Source of the DNA: Polyangia bacterium
GTDB taxonomy: Bacteria; Myxococcota_A; Polyangia; Polyangiales; Polyangiaceae
Assembly: GCA_030433055.1 (NCBI GenBank)
Contig: JAUILJ010000430.1
Span: 1 to 6,929 of the forward strand
DNA: 6,929 nucleotides
Direction: 5' to 3'
Made by a program: the position numbers and the translations under genes. Within the stretch, counting starts at the first letter, position 1; each line of letters begins with the position of its first letter. The notes under the pieces are model-generated. The model was not told where the DNA came from. It made no database searches and was given only the letters and a program-made list of their open reading frames with translations. Positions 1-5,205 of the stretch are shown one piece after another.

Positions 1-506
1 TAGTCATCCTTCGTTTCCACGTGGATTCCAGTCAGAGCAGCGGCCTCCGGCAGGTTCGGGGTCACCAACGCCGCACGCGGGATCAGGTCCTCGACCATCG
101 CACGAGCGACTTCACCATCTGCCAGGCGCCCACCGCTGGTCGCGATCAAGACCGGGTCGACGACTACAGGGATCTGGTGACCCCCGAGCGCCTTGCATAC
201 GGCCTTCACCGCGGCCCGGGTCGGTAGCATCCCCGTCTTCACGACGTCTGCCCCGATGTCGGCCAACGCGACCTCGATCTGACGCTCGATCAACCAACCC
301 TCAGTGGCTTCCACTTCGGCCACCTCGAGGGTGTTCTGCGCCGTGATGGCGGTCACGGCCGTCATCGCATAGCCGCCGAGCAGCGTGACGGTCTTGATGT
401 CTGCCTGGATGCCGGCACCGCCGCTCGAGTCGCTGCCTGCGATGATCAAGACTCGGGGGGGTACGTCGTCGTCCACTTCGTGCATGGGCTTTGTGAGAGA
501 CACCAT
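1..506 (-). CDS. thiD: Hydroxymethylpyrimidine/phosphomethylpyrimidine kinase (partial, 3' end outside window)
   Basis: ThiD phosphorylates 4-amino-5-hydroxymethyl-2-methylpyrimidine and then its monophosphate, giving the pyrimidine diphosphate used by ThiE for thiamine phosphate synthesis; it is cytoplasmic. About 168 codons are visible of a family usually near 260-270 residues; the gene runs off the left edge and is not itself shown to be broken. Seen in the translation: the N-terminal substrate-binding signature AGSDSSGGAGIQADIKT (residues 23-39), TAITAQNT (residues 52-59, with the pyrimidine-contacting Gln), VVVDPVLIATSGG (114-126) and LVTPNLPEAAALTG (147-160), all typical of the ribokinase-like ThiD fold. 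The start is taken at ATG 506; a second in-frame ATG lies at 485 and an immediate GTG at 503. A perfect AGGAGG lies 18 nt upstream, too far for normal spacing. No TPP-riboswitch core is visible upstream. A pyridoxine-kinase role or a ThiD-ThiE fusion cannot be excluded because the C-terminus is missing. Confidence 0.95.
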   Translation of the reverse strand, partial: MVSLTKPMHEVDDDVPPRVLIIAGSDSSGGAGIQADIKTVTLLGGYAMTAVTAITAQNTLEVAEVEATEGWLIERQIEVALADIGADVVKTGMLPTRAAVKAVCKALGGHQIPVVVDPVLIATSGGRLADGEVARAMVEDLIPRAALVTPNLPEAAALTGIHVETKDD

Positions 507-524
507 AAGCGCGCGTAGATCAAG

Positions 525-530
525 CCTCCT
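525..530 (-). promoter_or_regulatory. AGGAGG Shine-Dalgarno-like site upstream of thiD, oddly distant
   Basis: The minus strand reads AGGAGG here, a perfect anti-Shine-Dalgarno match. The spacer to the chosen thiD ATG (506) is 18 nt, far beyond the usual 5-10. No ATG, GTG or TTG lies between them in the thiD frame; the only nearby start-like codon, TTG at 523, is in another frame and too close. It may be a chance match, or act through RNA folding. Confidence 0.3.
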
Positions 531-636
531 CGCGGCGTATCCCAGGGTTCAGCTGGCCGGAGCGACGACGTGTTCGAGCTTTTGCCGGCGCGTTACACTC
601 AAGGATCGCTGAGCAGAACCGTTCGGGCTGGGTGTC

Positions 637-642
637 GGAGGT
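637..642 (+). promoter_or_regulatory. Ribosome binding site deciding the metalloprotease start
   Basis: GGAGGT lies 8 nt before ATG 651, ideal spacing. The frame is open further upstream to ATG 570, but that codon has no comparable site and its extra 27 residues look unrelated to a signal peptide. This site is the main reason for preferring 651. Confidence 0.65.
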
Positions 643-650
643 CGATCCGC

Positions 651-1598
651 ATGCAGAGTACCCACCCAGTCGGGCTGAGCCTACGGCCGGTAGCCCATAC
701 GCGCGCACCTGACGCCTTCCCGCGACGCCGCAAGGGGCGGGCGTGGCTGGTTGCGGGCGCCACCCTGGTGTTGGTCAGCCTAGGCACGTTCTCCCATCGG
801 GAACCGCCCTCCCCTGCTCCACGAATCGTAAGCGGAGCCGCGGAGATCCGCTTCACGGAGAGAGGGGATCCTGAGCGCTGGGGTGCGCGTGACCTGGTGC
901 TCTGGGTCGACCCCACGTTTCGCAGCGTGGACGGAGAGGCGCCTCAGGCCGTTGCGCAAGCGGTCGACGCCTGGCAACACATCGAGCAGCTACCACGCGT
1001 TCAAGTGAAGACAGAGCCGCCGAGGACCGACGAAAGGGCGGCCGGACCAGCCGCACTCGAGCTCGCCGATTTGATTCCCGACGGCAAGAACACCGTCAGC
1101 TACCGACGCCTCAACATCCCGGGGCACCGCAGGGACCTGGCGATCACGGTCGCCTACGCGAACCCAAGCACCGGCGAGGTCGTGGAGGCGGACATCTTCG
1201 TGAACGCACGACGCGACTTCGGGTTGCTGAGCCAGGAGTTGGACGCTGGCGCCAGCTGCGCTGATCGAACCAGGGGCGCGAGCTGCGGCAGCCGCTTCGA
1301 CTTGGAGAGCGTGGTGACCCACGAGCTCGGTCACTTCTTTGGACTCGGAGAGGACACAGAGGACCCCTGGAGCACCATGTACGAATGCACGAGCCTGTGC
1401 GAGACGCACAAGCGAGTGCTCAGCGAGCCCGATAGCCTCAGCGCGACGGAGTTGTACCTCACGGAAGCACCGAGGCACGATGGCACCGGCGGCGGCTGCA
1501 GCGTCAAGCGACGCGGTGGCGCGCCGAGCGAGAGCCTCGCGTGGTGCGCGCTCGGCCTTGCGTTGATCGCGTTGAGGAGCCGGAGGGTCAAAGCATGA
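651..1598 (+). CDS. Matrixin-like metzincin metalloprotease with MYXO-CTERM-type tail
   Basis: Predicted exported zinc endopeptidase, 315 aa. The N-terminus has a long basic region (RRRKGR, 25-30) and a hydrophobic core at about 32-47, a signal peptide or signal anchor with no clear cleavage site. The catalytic signature is HELGHFFGLGED (224-235), followed by a Met-turn-like STMY (241-244), the metzincin layout. Two His ligands and the catalytic Glu are present, but the third-ligand position holds Glu234 (next to Asp235) instead of His. Cys203, Cys212, Cys246 and Cys250 flank the site and could form disulfides. The C-terminus has GGGCSV (Cys283), a hydrophobic stretch (about 297-308) and RSRR, matching the myxobacterial MYXO-CTERM sorting signal processed by myxosortases; this suggests display on the cell surface. 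Start chosen from GGAGGT at 637-642. Its 3' end overlaps the convergent lipoprotein gene by 11 bp. Substrate unknown. Confidence 0.85.
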   Translation: MQSTHPVGLSLRPVAHTRAPDAFPRRRKGRAWLVAGATLVLVSLGTFSHREPPSPAPRIVSGAAEIRFTERGDPERWGARDLVLWVDPTFRSVDGEAPQAVAQAVDAWQHIEQLPRVQVKTEPPRTDERAAGPAALELADLIPDGKNTVSYRRLNIPGHRRDLAITVAYANPSTGEVVEADIFVNARRDFGLLSQELDAGASCADRTRGASCGSRFDLESVVTHELGHFFGLGEDTEDPWSTMYECTSLCETHKRVLSEPDSLSATELYLTEAPRHDGTGGGCSVKRRGGAPSESLAWCALGLALIALRSRRVKA

Positions 1599-3246
1599 TC
1601 GGACGCTCCAAACGGGCCCGGTGCCTCGTGAGCTGATTCACGATGTGGCGCGCGGACAAACGCTCGCCTTGCGCCGCTAGCAGCTTCTCATCGATCGAGC
1701 GCGACACCCCGACGCTGAGGAACGCCGCCGCCAAGCGGCGGCCAGTGTCACTCCCAAGGCGGGGTGGATCGGTGTGGGGACTCCCGTCAGCGCGTAGCCA
1801 GCTGTGCACCGAAGCAGCAAAGAGTTCCCCAATCAGGACCGTGGGCTCCCCGCCAGGGCAGACCACCAGCCGAGGATCCGCGGCCCAGTACACGGGGTGG
1901 TTCACGCCGGTGAGCCGAGCGTAGACCTGGCCCGCGAGGCGGTTCAGATCCTGCTTCGGGTTCCCCAGCGCGCGACGCTCGAATGTCATCCAAGCAACGG
2001 TCTGCCGCAGGCCAAACAACCTGCGCATGCGTTGAGACTGCGCCGCCCGTGCGGTCACGCGTGCGGACACCTTGCCATACTCCTCGAGTACCTCTGGGTA
2101 GCCGAGCAGGCTGGCGAACACGCCTGCAAACCCCCGATCGAATGCAGGGTCCGCCAGACCAGGAATCCAGGGATAGCCCTTGAGCAACGCCTCGGCCTCC
2201 TGAGTGCGGGTCAGCTCGATGGTTCGAGCCAATTCAGCCAGGCAAGCGCGCCAGCCGGCGATCCCCCTCGCTTGGGCGACCACCAAACGAATGTCGTCGG
2301 GGATTGCCAGCGGCACACTCATCGATTCTCCAGGGCACTGGTACGGAGAGTTCGCCCGCAACACCTCAGGCGACGACACGTCAGCGTCGAAGCCGAGCGT
2401 CGTCACCAGCTTACGCGCGACTCCGAAGCCCCGAGCCGCAGGGAACCACACCTCCGGGAGCGGAGCGAGGCGATCGAGCGCGAACTCCAGATCATTCGCG
2501 GCGTAGGCGCCGCGCCGACGACCAACCCCCCGCCGAAGGATCCGCGTGAGGGAGCGAGCCATGGAGCGCGTCTCGTCATCAGTGCCGCGGACGAAAGCCT
2601 GAGCCAGCTGCTCGAGCCTCGACAACTTCACCCGGCGTATGCGCAGCGCTGTCTCGTAGTAGTCTTCACCCAGCTCCCGCGCGCGCGCGCGCCTGCGGAG
2701 TAGCAACTCACGCGCGATGGGCGCGCAGCGCGCCTGAAGGCCTTCGAGCGCGGCCTTCGCGATGTCTCTTTCCTCGGGGCGCCGGGAGTGCAGCAGCTCG
2801 TCCACCCGAGCGCGCTCGAGCGGTTCGCGGTTGACCTCCGCGGGGGAGACCTGAGCCACCGCCAGGGCCTCCTCGAGCTTTCGGGTCTCTGCGTCATCGA
2901 ACAGCCTTAGGCCGAGAGCGCCCAACTGCCATGAACGGGCTAGGGCCGGAGGCAACAGAGCTTCGTGATACTCGAGCAAGCGCTCGGCACGCCCCATGAG
3001 TGAGAGCTCTCGACCCTTCAACTCCAGGAGCGCGGGCGAGGACTCGGGTCCGTGACCCGTTCTCAGCGCGAGCTCGCCATGGCTTCGCATCAGCGCCTCG
3101 TATCGCGCGCCGAGGTCCTCGAGTTGCCGCCGCGCGGATATGCGACTCGGTGCAGCAGCGAAAGGCGCCTGCTGCGCTTCTCCGATGCATCCCCCCAGGG
3201 GCAACCCGAGCAACACACCCAAGACTTGCCGTCTCGTACGCTTCAT
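1588..3246 (-). CDS. Tat-type lipoprotein resembling a zinc-ligand-less M3/M2-family peptidase
   Basis: 552 aa. The N-terminus has a twin-arginine-like TRRQVLG (4-10) and a hydrophobic core ending in lipobox LGGC (Cys20), so it is probably exported and lipidated. The mature part looks like an M3/M2 gluzincin: the helical element RRRARARELGEDYYETALRI (184-203) resembles the family's Asn-x-x-Ala-Arg-x-x-Gly-Tyr segment; IPDDIRLVVAQARGIAGWRA (315-334) resembles the stretch leading into the active site; LIGELFAASVHSWL (471-484) resembles the family's C-terminal helix. Where HExxH is expected there is A337-E338-L339-A340-R341, and where the third ligand Glu-Gly is expected there is R371-G372. Peptidase activity is therefore unlikely; binding or scaffolding is more plausible. 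The start is ATG 3246, overlapping the MATE stop as ATGA with GGAG 8 nt upstream. The frame stays open 143 codons further upstream inside the MATE gene, but that extension is low-complexity shadow. Family assignment is from motif memory, not a search. Confidence 0.75.
   Translation of the reverse strand: MKRTRRQVLGVLLGLPLGGCIGEAQQAPFAAAPSRISARRQLEDLGARYEALMRSHGELALRTGHGPESSPALLELKGRELSLMGRAERLLEYHEALLPPALARSWQLGALGLRLFDDAETRKLEEALAVAQVSPAEVNREPLERARVDELLHSRRPEERDIAKAALEGLQARCAPIARELLLRRRARARELGEDYYETALRIRRVKLSRLEQLAQAFVRGTDDETRSMARSLTRILRRGVGRRRGAYAANDLEFALDRLAPLPEVWFPAARGFGVARKLVTTLGFDADVSSPEVLRANSPYQCPGESMSVPLAIPDDIRLVVAQARGIAGWRACLAELARTIELTRTQEAEALLKGYPWIPGLADPAFDRGFAGVFASLLGYPEVLEEYGKVSARVTARAAQSQRMRRLFGLRQTVAWMTFERRALGNPKQDLNRLAGQVYARLTGVNHPVYWAADPRLVVCPGGEPTVLIGELFAASVHSWLRADGSPHTDPPRLGSDTGRRLAAAFLSVGVSRSIDEKLLAAQGERLSARHIVNQLTRHRARLERPIML
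1626..1643. repeat. Small inverted repeat just past the metalloprotease stop
   Basis: TCGTGA (1626-1631) and TCACGA (1638-1643) form a perfect 6-bp stem around a 6-nt loop, 28 nt after the metalloprotease stop and inside the 3' end of the convergent lipoprotein gene. An 8-bp palindrome CGGGCCCG (1613-1620) precedes it. There is no following T-run on either strand, so it is not a classical intrinsic terminator. Confidence 0.35.
1724..1742. repeat. Perfect all-GC 8-bp hairpin inside the lipoprotein 3' end
   Basis: GCCGCCGC (1724-1731) and GCGGCGGC (1735-1742) pair perfectly around the 3-nt loop CAA. It lies about 125 nt downstream of the metalloprotease stop, within codons of the convergent lipoprotein. 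No U-tract follows on either strand. It could stop or protect the 3' end of the plus-strand transcript, but GC-rich coding sequence also produces such stems by chance. Confidence 0.4.
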
Positions 3247-4652
3247 CGCGCCAACTCCGTGGTCCCCTGCTGGTCTGTTTCGCTGGATACACCACGCGCC
3301 CAGCGCCCAGCGCGAAACGCAACCACCGACCAAATCGAGCGAGCGATATGGTCCCCAACCAGCGCGCTCCACACCCACACCACGCTGGCGCCGTGAGTGG
3401 CGAAATAGTACGCGAGCGGCACGCGGATCAGCCAGTTGCCCAGCGCCGCGCCCAGAAACGGAGTCATCGTGTCTCCAGCGCCACGCAGCGCGCCGGACAG
3501 CGTGAAGTGCACTCCCATGAAGGGCTGGGCCATGGCCAAGGTGAGCAGGAACGGCACCAGGTCCTCGAGAATCGCCGTGTCCGCAGTGAAGCCCCGGGCG
3601 AGCGGACCACGCAGGAAGGCCACCACCACGCCGAGCAGCGCCATCACAATCAGCGCGAGCCGTACGGACCGCCAACCCGACTGGCGCGCGAGACCGACGT
3701 CTCGCGCGCCGAGCGCTTGCCCGACCAGAGTCGCCGCCGCGACGCTAAAACCAAGCCCAGGGATCCAGGAGAACGCGAGCAGCCGAACGCCGATGGCGTA
3801 GGCGGCGATCGCCGCTCCGCCATAGCTCTTGGAGAGGATCGCGAAATAGGCCAGCAGCGCCACGTTCATGACCAGACGTTCGCCCAGCGCAGGAAACGCC
3901 ACCCGCGCCATTTCGCCCAGCGTGTTGCGATGTGCCTTGAGGGCGGTCCAGCTCGGGCTCAGGCGCTCCTCTCTCGGCTCCGAGTCCACGCGTCGCGCGA
4001 CCCAGTAAATCGCGAGCCCCACGCCATGTGCGGCCAGCGTGGCAATGCCTGCCCCCTTCAGGCCGAGGCGCGGGAAGCCGAGCAGCCCAAACACCAGCAC
4101 CAGGTTCAAACCAAGCTTGGTGCAACCCGTCGCTAGGACCGCGATCAGGGGCACTCGGGTGTTCTTGCGAGCCCGATATGCGCTCTCGATACTGGAGTCC
4201 AAGGCGACGAGCAGAGTACCCGTCATTACCAAGCGGAAATAAGGAATCGCCAGAGCGGTGACTTGTGGAGTCGCGCCGAGCAAGCGCAACGGAACGCTGG
4301 GCGCCAGCCAGACGAACCCAGCGACCAGTGACGCGATACACACGCTGAAACCGCCGCCTGCGGCGAACGCCGCGCGAGCTCGGCGCAGATCTCCCCCGCC
4401 CACCGCCCGCGCCATGAGGGCGACGCTGGCGATGGCCACCGCCTGAAGCGACGTCACGACGAGATGCACGTACTGCGCCGAGTATCCGACCGCGGCCACG
4501 GAGTCGCGTCCCAGTCGGGAGAGCATCGCGATGTCGACCAGCTCGATGGCATTGATCACGAGCAGTGACGCGATCACCGGCCACGCCATTCGCCCAATAT
4601 CGGCGTCGAGTCGGCGGCGTCGATCTCGCAGCCCGAGCTCGACGGCGGTCAC
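3243..4652 (-). CDS. MATE-family multidrug/small-molecule efflux transporter
   Basis: Inner-membrane antiporter of the multidrug and toxic compound extrusion family, expected to export small organic molecules using a Na+ or H+ gradient. From the GTG start it is 469 aa, normal for the family (about 450). It has many hydrophobic helices in two homologous halves: the first begins at IGRMAWPVIASLLVINAIEL (19-38) and runs to about 215; the second runs from about 247 to 445. Family-typical stretches are GLGFSVAAATLVGQALGARD (299-318) and SGALRGAGDTMTPFL (386-400). A basic N-terminus (RDRRRR, 9-14) and a polar C-terminal tail fit a cytoplasmic-side location. The start is ambiguous: GTG 4652 overlaps the upstream stop as GTGA, matching the ATGA at its own 3' end, and is preferred over TTG 4667 five codons upstream. 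Coupling with a lipoprotein on each side and an acyl-CoA ligase upstream suggests a dedicated export role, but the substrate cannot be read. Confidence 0.9.
   Translation of the reverse strand: MTAVELGLRDRRRRLDADIGRMAWPVIASLLVINAIELVDIAMLSRLGRDSVAAVGYSAQYVHLVVTSLQAVAIASVALMARAVGGGDLRRARAAFAAGGGFSVCIASLVAGFVWLAPSVPLRLLGATPQVTALAIPYFRLVMTGTLLVALDSSIESAYRARKNTRVPLIAVLATGCTKLGLNLVLVFGLLGFPRLGLKGAGIATLAAHGVGLAIYWVARRVDSEPREERLSPSWTALKAHRNTLGEMARVAFPALGERLVMNVALLAYFAILSKSYGGAAIAAYAIGVRLLAFSWIPGLGFSVAAATLVGQALGARDVGLARQSGWRSVRLALIVMALLGVVVAFLRGPLARGFTADTAILEDLVPFLLTLAMAQPFMGVHFTLSGALRGAGDTMTPFLGAALGNWLIRVPLAYYFATHGASVVWVWSALVGDHIARSIWSVVAFRAGRWARGVSSETDQQGTTELAR
3255..3258 (-). promoter_or_regulatory. 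Ribosome binding site for the M3-like lipoprotein, inside the MATE 3' end
   Basis: GGAG on the minus strand sits 8 nt before ATG 3246, within the last codons of the MATE gene. With the ATGA stop/start overlap it supports ATG 3246 over any upstream start in the long open frame. Confidence 0.55.
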
Positions 4653-5200
4653 TCGCTTGGCTCGCAACTCGGCGGTGGCTCACCACGGCCACACACCGTA
4701 CCTGTGCACTCCCACTCGCCCGTGTCACAGCGCTCGAAGCAACGGAGCGCGCACCATTCCTCAGTGAGCGGATCGTCGGCGTTCCCAGCGGCCGCGTCCG
4801 CAGTGGCCTCAGCGTCCGCCTCCGTCTCTCCCGCGTCAGCGCCAGGTTGCGCGTCACCGTCGGGTGCCGTCGCAGCATCGATGTCCGTCGCCCCATCGGC
4901 ACTGCTCGAGTCGAGCGCTGCATCAGGCGCGTCTGCGTCGAACTGACCTGCGTCGCCCAGCGACGCATCAGGAGCTAGGGAGCCCAGCGTGCAGAGCACG
5001 GCGCTGGCCACACCGCAGGCTGGGCCTGGATATGCTGGTAGGCCGCCTCCGGCGTCTTCTTCAGCGGTGTCATCCTCTTCCTCGAGGGTGATGGGAATGT
5101 TGCTCTGCACGATCTCGCAACCGACGCTCGACAGCAGGGCGCCGCTCACGCTCAGCACGGAAACGAGACGGACACGCCTGGAGATGGGGAGACGCTGCAT
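4649..5200 (-). CDS. Small Cys-rich lipoprotein with Asp/Ala-rich linker
   Basis: 183 aa, not recognised as a named family. The N-terminus is basic (RR at 8-9) with a hydrophobic core and a lipobox-like SVGC (Cys28, imperfect because Ser rather than Leu is at -3). Then comes an acidic patch (40-49), a short segment with Cys62 and Cys70, a long Asp/Ala-rich low-complexity linker (about 77-142), and a C-terminal knot with six Cys in 30 residues, spaced C-x3-C-x3-C-x6-C-x4-C-x8-C (150-179). Such Asp/Ala linkers are common in Myxococcota surface lipoproteins. The mature protein probably sits in the envelope with the Cys-rich end held away from the membrane. The start is ATG 5200, 5 bp after the ligase stop, with a weak GAG 8 nt upstream; an in-frame GTG at 5209 would overlap the ligase stop as GTGA and add three residues. 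The stop TGA overlaps the probable MATE GTG. The open frame reaching upstream to 5446 lies in the ligase gene and is not used. Confidence 0.75.
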   Translation of the reverse strand: MQRLPISRRVRLVSVLSVSGALLSSVGCEIVQSNIPITLEEEDDTAEEDAGGGLPAYPGPACGVASAVLCTLGSLAPDASLGDAGQFDADAPDAALDSSSADGATDIDAATAPDGDAQPGADAGETEADAEATADAAAGNADDPLTEEWCALRCFERCDTGEWECTGTVCGRGEPPPSCEPSE

Positions 5201-5205
5201 CGAAG

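Larger units (their letters stand above)
507..650. promoter_or_regulatory. Divergent intergenic region between thiD and the metalloprotease gene
   Basis: These 144 bp separate two divergent start codons and must hold both promoters if neither gene is read from elsewhere. On the plus strand TACACT (594-599) resembles a -10 box, but no convincing -35 sits 16-18 bp upstream. On the minus strand there is no clear sigma-70-type pair. No TPP-riboswitch core, long inverted repeat or obvious operator is visible. Myxobacterial promoters often diverge from the E. coli consensus, so the lack of a match says little. Confidence 0.4.

Noticed and set aside
594..599. TACACT as a -10 promoter box for the metalloprotease
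   Set aside because: No acceptable -35 sequence lies at the right spacing, so a single hexamer match in 144 bp is not evidence enough.
570..650. Earlier ATG (570) for the metalloprotease
   Set aside because: There is no suitable ribosome site, and the added 27 residues do not improve the signal peptide. GGAGGT fits ATG 651.
507..650. TPP riboswitch upstream of thiD
   Set aside because: This was expected from the thiamine pathway, but neither strand shows the conserved thi-box core elements in the right order.
1804..2703. Plus-strand open frame of 299 codons
   Set aside because: It is antisense to the M3-like lipoprotein, with biased composition and no signal, domain or ribosome site.
3247..3675. 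143-codon upstream extension of the lipoprotein reading frame
   Set aside because: It lies wholly inside the MATE gene in another frame and is Gly/Arg/Ala-rich shadow sequence. A proper signal peptide and ribosome site begin at ATG 3246.
3000..4136. Plus-strand open frame of 378 codons
   Set aside because: It is antisense to the MATE and lipoprotein genes, rich in Arg, His, Gln and Pro with no recognisable domain, as expected from GC-rich coding DNA read on the wrong strand.
3745..4968. Minus-strand open frame of 407 codons
   Set aside because: It is a frame-shifted shadow of the MATE and small lipoprotein genes; very Arg-rich and without motifs, while the alternative frame gives a clear MATE protein.
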